Shown in pieces: positions 34,566-43,492 of a stretch of 64,000 nucleotides of DNA. Source of the stretch: an uncultured Bacilli bacterium (GTDB taxonomy: Bacteria > Bacillota_I > Bacilli_A > RF39 > UBA660); contig CAKOLH010000004.1 of assembly GCA_934096105.1 (NCBI GenBank), forward strand, positions 12,219 through 76,218. Reading direction: 5' to 3'. Below the pieces are notes generated by a model. That model was given only the letters and a program-made list of their open reading frames with translations. It was not told the DNA's origin and ran no database searches. Position 1 is the first letter of the stretch. Each line of letters opens with the position of its first letter. The position numbers and the translations under genes were made by a program.

Positions 34566-34620
34566 AAAGACTATAAGGAAAACTAATAGAAATATTAGTC
34601 TTTCTTTGTAGTCTTTTTTT
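34566..34620 (+). terminator. Attenuator terminator (copy 2)
   Basis: A stem of about 23 pairs (AAAGACTA...ACTAATA, loop GAAA, TATTAGT...TAGTCTTT), followed by T7, 25 bases upstream of the surface gene. Strong intrinsic terminator in a leader position. Confidence 0.85.
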
Positions 34621-34644
34621 GTATTATAGAAAAGAGGTATTAAA

Positions 34645-36870
34645 ATGAATAAATATAAGTTATATATGATATTAGGAATAGTAGTATTAGTGTTATCAGT
34701 AAGTAGTAGTTTTGCTTATTATGTATGGAAGAATACATCTAATGCACTAGTTAGTTTAAATGTATGTACTCCCACAATAACATTTGCTGGAGGTTCAACA
34801 ATTAATGGAGTAGACATAGTGCCAGTATTAACTAAAGAAGAAGGGACTATAAAAGATATTGAAGTAAAAAAGAATAGTAATTGTAATAGAGATGTAACTA
34901 TGAATCTATATTTAGAGTTAACTACATTTCCTACAGAACTAGCAGAATCTTCATTTGTCTATGAATTATATAAAAATAGTGAAACTATGGCTATAGCAAG
35001 TGGTAACTTTGCTAATAAAACAGAGGGAGATACAATAACACTTTTATCTAATCAAATATTAAATACAAGTAAAGATACTTATACATTATATATTTATATA
35101 GATGGTAATGTAGATAATCCAAGTACTATGGCAGGAAAGAACTTCTTATTTAAATTATGGGGTTCAGGAGAAGGAGCAATATATAAAGAAAATGTGATAA
35201 CTACTCCAGATAATCCAAGTACTAGTACATCAAAGTTCTTTAATACTGAAGTAATGAGAGAAGAGATACAATCACTTACTATTGCTGAAGATAACACAGT
35301 ACCAGATACACCAGGAGTAATATCAAAAGATATATCTTCAAATCAAGATGGAACAGTAATGTTATGGTATACACCAAAAGAAGTAACATCAAGCGATGGA
35401 AGTACAAAAACAATGTATGATATGTGGATAGGTGGAGAAAATGGTGTATTACAAACAGGAACAAATGCTTCAGGTATGTTTGCATATTTAACTAACATAG
35501 AAAAACTAGATTTATCAAAACTAGATACTTCATACATAACCAATATGTCTAGGATGTTTTATAATAGTTCAGGTTTAAAATCTATAGATTTATCTAACTT
35601 TAATACGAGTAATGTTACTAGTATGAGTCATATGTTCGATGGATGTTCTAATTTACTTAATTTAGATGTATCTAATTTTGACACTAGCAAGGTAACTGGA
35701 ATGATAGCAATGTTCTATAATTGCAGTTCATTAACTAACATAGATGTTTCTAATTTTGATACCAGTAATGTTAAGAGTATGGAAGCTATGTTTGGATTGT
35801 GTTCCAATTTAAATACTCTAGACTTAAGTAATTTTGATACTTCTAATGTAACTAATATGGGGAATCAGGTTGGAAAAGGAGGTATGTTTCAGGGATGCAC
35901 TAATTTAAAGAGTTTAAATATAAGTAGTTTTAACACTTCAAATGTAACAAATATGACGTGGTTATTTGCAAGTTGCAAGTCACTTACTGAAATTGATGTA
36001 TCAAACTTTGATACAAGCAAGGTAACATCAATGCGAGGAATGTTTAGTGGTGCCTCTTCATTGCAAACATTAAATATAGCAAACTTTAATTTATCTAATG
36101 TTGATAGTATGAGCGAAATGTTTAGAAATTGCACTAATTTAATTGATTTAATTTTACCTAATTCTTCGGCACCAAAATTAACCACTATGTATCGTACATT
36201 TCAATATTGTACTAATTTAAAAGGAACAATAGATTTATCCAATTTTAAACCAAATAATTATGTTGACTTTGGTTTTGCTTTTAATGGGTGTAAAAACGTA
36301 ACTGAAGTAAAATTAAATGACTTTAAGTTTTCATCATTTAACGCAGTTTTTTATGGCTGCACTTTACTTGAAAAGATAGACTTTACAGGAATTAGTACAT
36401 CAAATATAACAAATATGCAAACTGCTTTTGCCGATTGTAGTTCTTTAACAAGTTTAGATTTAACAAATTTTGATGTTTCAATGGTAGCCACAAGTAAATA
36501 TGGTAATGCTGGTCTTCTTCAAACATTTGGTGGATGTTCTAATCTTGAAACGCTTAATATTACAGGTTGGAAAATAACAAACAAGGTAACAAAGTTGTAT
36601 GGTACTTTTGATAAATGTAGTAAATTAAAAAAAATAGATTTATCAAATTGGGATACAAGTGGAGTAACTGATTTAAGTTATGCTTTTAGAAATATGACAA
36701 ATATTGAAGAAATAGATTTAAGAAGAGCAGATTTTAGTAATGTAACATTTACTACTTCAGTATTCTATCTAACAAATAATAATGTTAAAATAATAGTAAA
36801 AGATGATATACAAAAAAATTGGTTTAATACTAATTTTAGTAATTTAACAAATATAGTAGTTGCAGACTAA
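34645..36870 (+). CDS. Secreted leucine-rich-repeat (BspA-like) surface protein
   Basis: 741 residues. Residues 1-28 form a SipW-type signal (SSFAYYVWKN). About 30-185 is the beta domain shared with the 7802 and 8356 proteins (TLYIYIDG). About 215-741 consists of repeats of the BspA/DUF285 kind: FDTSNVTSMSHMFDGCSNL, LDLSNFDTSNVTNM and similar, about 20-24 residues each, more than 15 copies. Such solenoids commonly bind host or microbial surfaces. No sorting motif at the end. Its expression depends on the leader attenuator upstream. A terminator follows. Confidence 0.85.
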   Translation: MNKYKLYMILGIVVLVLSVSSSFAYYVWKNTSNALVSLNVCTPTITFAGGSTINGVDIVPVLTKEEGTIKDIEVKKNSNCNRDVTMNLYLELTTFPTELAESSFVYELYKNSETMAIASGNFANKTEGDTITLLSNQILNTSKDTYTLYIYIDGNVDNPSTMAGKNFLFKLWGSGEGAIYKENVITTPDNPSTSTSKFFNTEVMREEIQSLTIAEDNTVPDTPGVISKDISSNQDGTVMLWYTPKEVTSSDGSTKTMYDMWIGGENGVLQTGTNASGMFAYLTNIEKLDLSKLDTSYITNMSRMFYNSSGLKSIDLSNFNTSNVTSMSHMFDGCSNLLNLDVSNFDTSKVTGMIAMFYNCSSLTNIDVSNFDTSNVKSMEAMFGLCSNLNTLDLSNFDTSNVTNMGNQVGKGGMFQGCTNLKSLNISSFNTSNVTNMTWLFASCKSLTEIDVSNFDTSKVTSMRGMFSGASSLQTLNIANFNLSNVDSMSEMFRNCTNLIDLILPNSSAPKLTTMYRTFQYCTNLKGTIDLSNFKPNNYVDFGFAFNGCKNVTEVKLNDFKFSSFNAVFYGCTLLEKIDFTGISTSNITNMQTAFADCSSLTSLDLTNFDVSMVATSKYGNAGLLQTFGGCSNLETLNITGWKITNKVTKLYGTFDKCSKLKKIDLSNWDTSGVTDLSYAFRNMTNIEEIDLRRADFSNVTFTTSVFYLTNNNVKIIVKDDIQKNWFNTNFSNLTNIVVAD

Positions 36871-36897
36871 GAAAGATATAACTAATATCTTTCTTTT
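36871..36897 (+). terminator. Intrinsic terminator after LRR surface protein
   Basis: GAAAGATAT/ATATCTTTC with loop AACTA, then TTTT. Nearly identical to the terminator at 19549. Confidence 0.8.
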
Positions 36898-36900
36898 AGT

Positions 36901-37005
36901 ATATAGATATGGCTTATATATAATAGATATGTAGATATATTATATTAAGACTAAGAATTAGGCTTAATATAACAGTGAAAGACTTACATAGTAAGGCTTG
37001 AACTA
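36901..37005 (+). repeat. Double-hairpin element with core
   Basis: Core ATGGCTTATATATAATAGAT, hairpin 1 TTATATTAAG/CTTAATATAA with apex ACTAAGAATTAGG. The second hairpin (ACTTACATAGTAAGG apex) has imperfect outer arms, so this copy is partly decayed. Confidence 0.75.
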
Positions 37006-37036
37006 AATAAAAAGAATATAAAAATAATAAAAAATA

Positions 37037-37065
37037 TTGTATAAATTATAAAAGTATGTTATATT
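37037..37065 (+). promoter_or_regulatory. Probable frr promoter
   Basis: TTGTAT, 17 bases ending in TGT, TATATT, 24 bases before the frr start. Confidence 0.6.
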
Positions 37066-37089
37066 ATTTAATGTAAAAAAGGAGATTAT

Positions 37090-37632
37090 ATGGAAGAAAT
37101 ATTAAATAGTACAGAAGAAAAGATGATGTTAACAATTGAATCTTTAGAAAACAAGTTTACTAATGTAAGAGCAGGTAGAGCTAATCCTAATATGTTAGAT
37201 GGTATTATGGTAGAGTATTATGGAGTACCAACACCACTTAAAAGTTTAGCCAATATATCTATACCTGAGGCTAGACAATTATCTATTAAACCATTTGATA
37301 GATCATGTCTTGGAGCAATAGAAAAAGCTATCTTCGAAGCTAATTTAGGAGTTACTCCTAATAACAATGGAGAAGTAGTATTTATAGTAATACCACCACT
37401 TACTGAAGATAGAAGAAAAGAATTAGTAAAACAAGTTAAAAACTTAGGAGAAGAAGCAAAAATAGCTCTTAGAAATATTAGACAAGATGCTAATAAAGCA
37501 TTAGAAAACCAAAAATTACCTGAGGATGAAGAAAAAAGAGGCAATGAAAGAGTACAAGATTTAATTAATGAATATAATAAAATTGTAGATGAAAAATTAA
37601 AAGAGAAAGAAAAAGATTTAATGACTATATAA
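37090..37632 (+). CDS. frr: Ribosome recycling factor
   Basis: Splits post-termination ribosomes with EF-G. 180 residues, typical length. Long three-helix bundle with VRAGRANPNMLDGIMVEYYG near the amino end and ISIPEARQLSIKPFD, ending in a charged helix (KLPEDEEKRGNERVQDLI). AAAGGAG precedes the start. Here it stands alone before the pheST T-box; pyrH/tsf, its usual partners, are not in the window. Confidence 0.96.
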   Translation: MEEILNSTEEKMMLTIESLENKFTNVRAGRANPNMLDGIMVEYYGVPTPLKSLANISIPEARQLSIKPFDRSCLGAIEKAIFEANLGVTPNNNGEVVFIVIPPLTEDRRKELVKQVKNLGEEAKIALRNIRQDANKALENQKLPEDEEKRGNERVQDLINEYNKIVDEKLKEKEKDLMTI

Positions 37633-37637
37633 TAAGA

Positions 37638-37850
37638 CAATGATAAGGAAGTAGTAATACTATAAAAATAATTATTAGCGAGCTCTTAGAGGGTGAAAGA
37701 AGAGTTAATTATTTAGTATGAATTCACCCTTTAGTTTTATACCGTTAATCAGGTTAAAGATTTAAGAGTATAACTTATGTTATAAAGAAAGGTGGTACCG
37801 CGGATATTAATTCGTCCTTTTATGGTACTATCTTTTTTCTTTTTTAGAAA
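37638..37850 (+). promoter_or_regulatory. T-box riboswitch, Phe-specific
   Basis: Leader of pheS-pheT. The T-box sequence AAGGTGGTACCGCGG is at 37789-37803, followed by a terminator arm (GGTACTATC then a T run) that competes with the antiterminator. The stem I region shows a GAATTCACC specifier bulge at about 37719-37727 with TTC as the Phe codon. Uncharged tRNA-Phe should allow read-through into the phenylalanyl-tRNA synthetase genes. Confidence 0.93.
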
Positions 37851-37862
37851 GAAGGTATTAAG

Positions 37863-38150
37863 TTGGAAGATAAACTAAACTATTTATTTAAGTTTATATC
37901 TTATGCTAGTTATGAAAAGTTAATTAATAGTAAAAATAATTACTTATTAGAATTACTTGTAAATAACTCTAGAAATGTTAATTTAAACTGTCTATATTTA
38001 ATTAGATATGGAGTATCAAATATAGAAAAGGTAATATTAACTAAGACTGAAGATATAACTAAAGATCATGATGAATTTATAAAAGATATTAAATCTTTAG
38101 AAAAGAATTTAAATAAGGAAGAAATAATAGCATTATATGAAAATGCTTAA
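37863..38150 (+). CDS. Small hypothetical protein between T-box and pheS
   Basis: 95 residues with a TTG start (37863) about 10 bases after AGAAGG. Not recognised. Predicted helical (KLNYLFKFISYASYEKL, then NCLYLIRYGVSNIEKVIL) and ending acidic. It lies downstream of the terminator, so it is under T-box control with pheST. An unusual insertion in this operon. Confidence 0.55.
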   Translation: MEDKLNYLFKFISYASYEKLINSKNNYLLELLVNNSRNVNLNCLYLIRYGVSNIEKVILTKTEDITKDHDEFIKDIKSLEKNLNKEEIIALYENA

Positions 38151-38160
38151 GGAGGATATT

Positions 38161-39195
38161 ATGAATATAGAAGAAATAAAGAAAAGTATAAGTGCTGATT
38201 TAGAACATATTAATAAGCAAAATGAACTAAATGATATTAAAAGTAAATATTTAGGTAAAGAAGGTGTAATTACTTTACTTCAAAGTAAAATAAGAGAAAT
38301 ACCTAATGAAGAAAAGAAAGAATATGGCATTAAGGTTAATGAAGTAAGAACATACTTTAATACCTTATTTGAAGAAGTTAAAACTAGAATAGAGACTGAA
38401 GAAATTAATAGAAAGTTAGAGAAAGAAGCTATTGATATTACACTTCCTAGTGAAGAAATAGCTACTGGTAGTTTACATCCATTTAATAGAATAATTGAAG
38501 AAGTAGAAGATATATTTGTTAGTATGGGATATGATGTGGTACCAGGTAATGAGGTAGAAACAGACGAGTATTGTTTCAAGAGACTTAATGTACCTGATGG
38601 TCATCCTGCACGAGACGCTCAAGATACCTTTTATATTGATACAGAGTATTTACTTCGTACGCAAACATCTTGTGCACAGGCACATACTATGGAAGAAAAT
38701 GAAGATAAAGGCCCTATTAGAATAATATGTCCTGGTAAAGTTTACCGAAGAGATGATGATGCTACTCATTCACATCAATTTGGTCAAGTTGAAGGATTGG
38801 TTATTGATAAAGATATCTCATTAGCAGACCTTAAAGGTACGCTAGAAATATTTGCTAAAAAGATTCTTGGAGATAATACAAAAGTTAGATTTAGACCTAG
38901 TTATTTCCCATTTACTGAGCCTAGTGTTGAAGTAGATTTATCTTGCTTTAAATGCGGTGGTAGAGGCTGTGCTCTATGTAAAAATACTGGCTGGATAGAA
39001 GTACTTGGAGCAGGTATGGTTCACCCTAATGTACTTAGAATGGGCGGCTACGACCCAGAAGTATATACTGGTTTTGCTTTTGGTACAGGATTAGATAGAT
39101 TAGCAATGTTTAAATATAATATTCCAGATATTAGATATTTATATACTAATGATGTCAGAATGTTAAGACAATTCGATAGAAAGGATGAAGAGTAA
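38161..39195 (+). CDS. pheS: Phenylalanyl-tRNA synthetase alpha subunit
   Basis: Catalytic subunit of the alpha2-beta2 enzyme. 344 residues from ATG 38161, which has AAGGAGG in front. Amino-terminal coiled coil that binds tRNA; class II core with HPARDAQDTFYI, RTQTSCAQAHTME, motif 2 CPGKVYRRDDDATHSHQFGQ and motif 3 GFAFGTGLDRLAMFKY. A short Cys-rich insert, CFKCGGRGCALCKNTGW, is visible before motif 3. Overlaps pheT by one base. Confidence 0.97.
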   Translation: MNIEEIKKSISADLEHINKQNELNDIKSKYLGKEGVITLLQSKIREIPNEEKKEYGIKVNEVRTYFNTLFEEVKTRIETEEINRKLEKEAIDITLPSEEIATGSLHPFNRIIEEVEDIFVSMGYDVVPGNEVETDEYCFKRLNVPDGHPARDAQDTFYIDTEYLLRTQTSCAQAHTMEENEDKGPIRIICPGKVYRRDDDATHSHQFGQVEGLVIDKDISLADLKGTLEIFAKKILGDNTKVRFRPSYFPFTEPSVEVDLSCFKCGGRGCALCKNTGWIEVLGAGMVHPNVLRMGGYDPEVYTGFAFGTGLDRLAMFKYNIPDIRYLYTNDVRMLRQFDRKDEE

Positions 39196-41561
39196 TGAAG
39201 TTATCAAGAAAATTTGTAAGTGATTATATTGATATAAATGATGATATTAATACAGTAGCAGAAAAAATGACTGGCGTTGGCAACGAATACGATAGTGCTG
39301 GTAAATTAATAAATGCCTCTAATTTAGTAATCGGTGAAGTATTAGAATGTGATATGCATCCAGATTCAGATCATTTACATGTATGTAAGGTAAATGTATG
39401 TGATGAAGTACTTCAAATTGTATGTGGTGCTCCTAATGTAAGAAAAGGATTAAAAGTAATAGTAGCCTTACCTGGAGCAGAACTTCCTGGTGGTACTATT
39501 AAAAAAGGTGTTATAAGAGGAGTAGAATCAAATGGTATGTTATGTTCTATTGCTGAACTAGGTTTAGATCATAAATTCCTAAAAGAAGAAGATATAAATG
39601 GTATTCATGAATTACCAGAAGATGCCCCAGTAGGTGAAGATCCTATCAAATACTTAAAATTAGATGACGAAGTAATAGATTTTGAGTTAACTTCAAATAG
39701 GGGAGACCTACTTAGTATACTAGGTATGGCTTATGAACTTGGAGCAATCTATGATGAAAAAGTAAAAGCTATAGATTTATCACATAAAGAAGGTATTGGA
39801 AATATAAAAGATGAATTAGAATTAAAAGTAGATACTGAGGCATGTCCATTGTTCCTTGCTAGAAAAGTAGTAAATGTTACGATAAAAGAAAGTCCTACTT
39901 TTATTAAGAATAGATTAATAGCTTCAGGTATTAGACCTATTAATAATGTTGTAGATATTTCTAATTATGTAATGTTAGAAACTGGTCAGCCACTTCACTA
40001 CTATGACGCTGATAGATTAGGAAGTACACTTGGAGTAAGGATGGCTAATGATAATGAAGAAATAACTACTTTAGATAATCAAAAGAGAACTCTATCTAAT
40101 TCAGATATAGTAATATATAATAATACTGGGGCTATTGGTCTAGCAGGTATTATGGGAGGACTATCTACTGAAGTAGAAAATGATACTAAAAATATCGTTA
40201 TTGAAAGTGCTATCTTTGATCCAGTATTAATTAGAAAGACAAGTAAGAAAGTATTAAGAAGTGAGGCTTCAAATAGATTTGAAAAAGGTCTAGATCCAAA
40301 GAGAACATATATGGCTATGGAAAGAAGTCTTAACTTACTTGAAAAGTATGCATCTGCTAGTGTAGTAGGAGGTATGCTAGAACATAAAAATATTGATATC
40401 AAAGATAAAGAAATAGAAATAGCATATAATAAAATAAATAAAATACTTGGAATAGAACTAGATAAAAATACTATTCTAGATATCTTTAGAAAACTAGATT
40501 TTACTACTTTAGATAAGGGAAATACAGTATTGGTTACAGTTCCAAGTAGAAGAATAGATATTGCTATTGAAGAAGATTTAGTAGAAGAAGTAGGAAGAAT
40601 ATACGGTATAGATAATATTGAAGGTAGAAAGATGATTCTTCCGGTTAGAATGGGTAAGGTAGATAAAACTAATAGAAGTATTCGTCATTTACTTAGTAAT
40701 TTAGGTTTATCTGAAACACTTACTTACTCACTAATAAAAGAAAGTGAAGTACATAAATATACTAATGATACTTTTGATAGTATAAGACTACAAGATCCTA
40801 TGACGGAAGAGAGAAGTACTTTGAGATATAGTTTAATACCAAGTTTACTTTCAGTATATGATTATAATATTAATCGTGGTAATAATAATATTAATCTATT
40901 TGAAATAGGAAAGAGTTATTATGTAAAAGATAATATTCATTATGAAGATGAAAAACTAACTATTTTAATGAGTGGTACTTATTATAATAAATTAGGTAGT
41001 AATAGAGAAATAAACTACTATATAACAAAAGGTATACTAGAAAAAGTACTTAATTATTTAGGATATAATAATAGATATTATTATAGAAAGGAAGATTTAC
41101 CTAAAGAATTACATCCAGGAGTAGCTGCAAGTATCTATATAGATAATAAAAAAGTAGGTATTATTGGTAAGATACATCCTAATGTTACTAAAGATAATAT
41201 CTTTGTTATAGAACTTAATTTATCTTTATTAAAAGATATTAAAGTATCTAAGATGAAATATAAAGAAATAAGTAAATTCCCTGGTATTAGTAAAGATATA
41301 GCCTTTGTCCTTGACAAAAATATAACTTCAGAAGAAGTAATTAAAACTATCAAGAAAGCCGGAGGTAAACTTCTTACTAAGATAGAAGTATTTGACTTAT
41401 ATGTAGATTCTTCATTAGGAGAAAATAATAAATCATTAGCCTTCTCATTATATTTTGAAGATCCAAATAAGACTCTTACTTTAGATGAAATAACTGAAAT
41501 ATTTGATAAAATAGCTACTGATGTAGAAAAGAAACATAATGCTAAATTAAGAAATAATTAA
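39195..41561 (+). CDS. pheT: Phenylalanyl-tRNA synthetase beta subunit
   Basis: 788 residues. The amino-terminal tRNA-binding EMAP-like domain (HPDSDHLHVCKV, about 55-66; VCGAPNVRKG) is followed by B3/B4 editing domains (ELTSNRGDLLS; RSEASNRFEKGLDP), the B5 domain, the class II-like core, and a carboxy-terminal ferredoxin-fold anticodon-binding domain (KFPGISKDIAFVLDKNI). Complete. A terminator follows 20 bases later. Confidence 0.97.
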   Translation: MKLSRKFVSDYIDINDDINTVAEKMTGVGNEYDSAGKLINASNLVIGEVLECDMHPDSDHLHVCKVNVCDEVLQIVCGAPNVRKGLKVIVALPGAELPGGTIKKGVIRGVESNGMLCSIAELGLDHKFLKEEDINGIHELPEDAPVGEDPIKYLKLDDEVIDFELTSNRGDLLSILGMAYELGAIYDEKVKAIDLSHKEGIGNIKDELELKVDTEACPLFLARKVVNVTIKESPTFIKNRLIASGIRPINNVVDISNYVMLETGQPLHYYDADRLGSTLGVRMANDNEEITTLDNQKRTLSNSDIVIYNNTGAIGLAGIMGGLSTEVENDTKNIVIESAIFDPVLIRKTSKKVLRSEASNRFEKGLDPKRTYMAMERSLNLLEKYASASVVGGMLEHKNIDIKDKEIEIAYNKINKILGIELDKNTILDIFRKLDFTTLDKGNTVLVTVPSRRIDIAIEEDLVEEVGRIYGIDNIEGRKMILPVRMGKVDKTNRSIRHLLSNLGLSETLTYSLIKESEVHKYTNDTFDSIRLQDPMTEERSTLRYSLIPSLLSVYDYNINRGNNNINLFEIGKSYYVKDNIHYEDEKLTILMSGTYYNKLGSNREINYYITKGILEKVLNYLGYNNRYYYRKEDLPKELHPGVAASIYIDNKKVGIIGKIHPNVTKDNIFVIELNLSLLKDIKVSKMKYKEISKFPGISKDIAFVLDKNITSEEVIKTIKKAGGKLLTKIEVFDLYVDSSLGENNKSLAFSLYFEDPNKTLTLDEITEIFDKIATDVEKKHNAKLRNN

Positions 41562-41580
41562 AAAGCAATTAAGAAATTAG

Positions 41581-41616
41581 AAAGATATAGTGAATAATTT
41601 ACTATATCTTTTTATG
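41581..41616 (+). terminator. Intrinsic terminator after pheT
   Basis: AAAGATATAGT/ACTATATCTTT with a 9-base loop, then a T run. Confidence 0.9.
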
Positions 41617-41713
41617 TATAAATATAATTTATATGGTATATAAAAAATTAATATTTGTAACACATCATTTTAGTATTACTATATTGCTTGTAGGAGGCTT
41701 GGTTTGATTTTTT

Positions 41714-41800
41714 AGAACGTTTGTGAAGTTTTACCTAATTAATTTTTGGTTTTCATTGCGATTTGGTAAAAGTTGTCAAAAAAGGGTTGACAAACATTCT
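41714..41800. repeat. Interrupted inverted repeat overlapping a promoter
   Basis: AGAACGTTTGTGAA (41714-41727) with TTGACAAACATTCT (41787-41800), 12 of 14 pairs; inside these, AGTTTTACC and GGTAAAAGT. The right arm contains the -35 box of the rsh leader promoter. It may be an operator pair or a cruciform; the regulator is unknown. Confidence 0.6.
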
Positions 41801-41815
41801 AAAAAGATATAAAAT
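41787..41815 (+). promoter_or_regulatory. Promoter of the Cys-leader/rsh transcript
   Basis: TTGACA, 17 bases, TAAAAT. Close to consensus, 37 bases before the leader ATG. Confidence 0.85.
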
Positions 41816-41851
41816 CAACTTAAATTATTTAAAAAAGAGGAGTTGAGCATT

Positions 41852-41986
41852 ATGATAAAATATGTTATGTTAAATATTAGTTCTATACTTAATAATGTTA
41901 GAAATAATTTAACTGACATATTTTTCTGCTGCTGCAAAATTAAAAATATTGTTATTACTAAAGAGCAGTACTCAGTGAATGGCTAA
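41852..41986 (+). CDS. Leader peptide with Cys-Cys-Cys run
   Basis: 44 residues: MIKYVMLNISSILNNVRNNL, then TDIFFCCCKIKN and a tail ending QYSVNG. A GAGGAG site precedes it. Three consecutive TGC codons (41927-41935) lie about 25 bases upstream of a terminator stem, and the stop codon lies within the terminator loop. This is the layout of a transcription-attenuation leader that would respond to Cys-tRNA supply. TGC-TGC-TGC can also pair with the GAGCAG of the terminator arm. Function is inferred. Confidence 0.55.
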   Translation: MIKYVMLNISSILNNVRNNLTDIFFCCCKIKNIVITKEQYSVNG

Positions 41987-42018
41987 TTTGATGTCGTTCA
42001 CTGGAGTGCTGCTCTTTT
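41960..42018 (+). terminator. Attenuator terminator before the RelA/SpoT-like gene
   Basis: AAGAGCAG, CTC, AGTGAA pair with TTCACT, GGAG, TGCTGCTCTT (small internal mismatches), then a T run. It ends 24 bases before the gene, so it can only be regulatory. Confidence 0.8.
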
Positions 42019-42041
42019 GTTATATATGGTGGTGAATGAAA

Positions 42042-43481
42042 ATGAATAAACTTACTGTTGATGATTTGCTTAATCTAGTTAAAAGTTATAATCCTGATGA
42101 AGTAGAAATCATAAAAAGAGCATATTATTATGCTGACAATCTTCATACGGGACAAAAAAGACAAAGTGGAGAGCCTTATATTACTCATCCTCTCAATGTT
42201 GCTTATATTCTCGCAGAAATGCATGCTGATAGGGATACAGTATGTGCTGGATTATTACATGATACTTTGGAAGATACTCATATTACCAAGGAAGATATTT
42301 CACACGATTTTAATCCTGAAATAGCTGCTTTAGTAGATGGAGTAACAAAGATAAGTAAACTTAACTTTTCTACTAAACAAGAACAAAATGTAGCTAATAC
42401 TAGGAAGATAATTACTGGTATTACAAGTGATGTCAGAATAATAATTATTAAACTAGCAGATAGACTTCATAATATGCGAACTATGGAGTATAAGTCAGAA
42501 TTCAAACAAAAAGAAAATTCACTAGAAACTATGGATATATTTGTACCTCTTGCTTATTATATTGGAGCATATAGAATAAAAAGTGAATTGGAAGATTTAT
42601 CTTTTAGATATTTAAAACCAGATATTTATATGAATTTATTTGAAAAAAATAAGAAAATAGAAGAAGAAAATAAGAACCTTTTATTAGAAATGAAATATAA
42701 AATAGAAAATATTTTAAAAGATAATAATATACCTAACGAGATTAAAGTTAGAACTAAGAATATATATGGTATATATAAGAGATTACACGAAGGACAGAGA
42801 CTATCTGATATACATGATTTATTTTCTCTTAAAATAATGGTAGATGAAATAGATAATTGCTACAGGGGATTAAGATATGTACATAGTTTATATCATCCTA
42901 TAAATAATAAGTTTAAAGATTATATATGCAATCCTAAAACTAATATGTATAGTAGCCTTCATACAACAGTATTTGGTCCTGAGGGAAGACTTGTTCAAAC
43001 ACAAATTAGAACATTTGATATGGATAAAATTGCATCGTTTGGTCTTACCGCTTATTTTGATATAAATAAAGGTGCAGCAAGAAGAATTATGCAAGAAGAT
43101 TTAAAGAATAAGTATCAGTTTTTTAGTTCATTATTAGAAATTAATTCAGTATTTGCAGACAATCAAGAATTTGTTAATCAAATAAAAAATGAATTATTTT
43201 CTGATAAGGTATATATTTATGGTACAGATGGCAAAATAGTGGAATTACCTAAAGGATCAACGATAATAGATTATGCATTTAACTTAGATTCTGATATTGG
43301 TAATACTATGGTAGGTGCTATCGTTAATGATGATTATAAAGATGTTAGTTATGTTCTTAAAAACAATGATAGAGTAAGAATTATTAGTGATGAGTTATCA
43401 TTTGGTCCAAGAGAAGAATGGATTGCTAAGGCAGTTACTACTAAGGCAAGAAAGAGAATAAGAGACTTTAGAAAGATGTAG
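42042..43481 (+). CDS. RelA/SpoT-like (p)ppGpp synthetase/hydrolase, short form
   Basis: 479 residues (ATG 42042, 7 bases from GGTGGTGA; ATG 42036 is possible). HD hydrolase domain with GEPYITHPLNVAYIL and LLHDTLEDT (about 48-80); synthetase domain with RTKNIYGIYKRL, DLFSLKIMV and NMYSSLHTTV; then a TGS domain (VYIYGTDGKIVELPKGSTIID) near residue 400. It ends soon after TGS, so the helical, zinc-finger and ACT regulatory parts of the usual 730-residue enzyme are missing. It lies behind a Cys-codon leader attenuator. Confidence 0.88.
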   Translation: MNKLTVDDLLNLVKSYNPDEVEIIKRAYYYADNLHTGQKRQSGEPYITHPLNVAYILAEMHADRDTVCAGLLHDTLEDTHITKEDISHDFNPEIAALVDGVTKISKLNFSTKQEQNVANTRKIITGITSDVRIIIIKLADRLHNMRTMEYKSEFKQKENSLETMDIFVPLAYYIGAYRIKSELEDLSFRYLKPDIYMNLFEKNKKIEEENKNLLLEMKYKIENILKDNNIPNEIKVRTKNIYGIYKRLHEGQRLSDIHDLFSLKIMVDEIDNCYRGLRYVHSLYHPINNKFKDYICNPKTNMYSSLHTTVFGPEGRLVQTQIRTFDMDKIASFGLTAYFDINKGAARRIMQEDLKNKYQFFSSLLEINSVFADNQEFVNQIKNELFSDKVYIYGTDGKIVELPKGSTIIDYAFNLDSDIGNTMVGAIVNDDYKDVSYVLKNNDRVRIISDELSFGPREEWIAKAVTTKARKRIRDFRKM

Positions 43482-43492
43482 AGGAGGTAAAT

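Noticed and set aside
37863..38150. Treating the 95-codon frame between the T-box and pheS as noise
   Set aside because: Kept as a feature: it has a plausible RBS and fills the gap exactly between T-box terminator and pheS, though a TTG start keeps confidence moderate.
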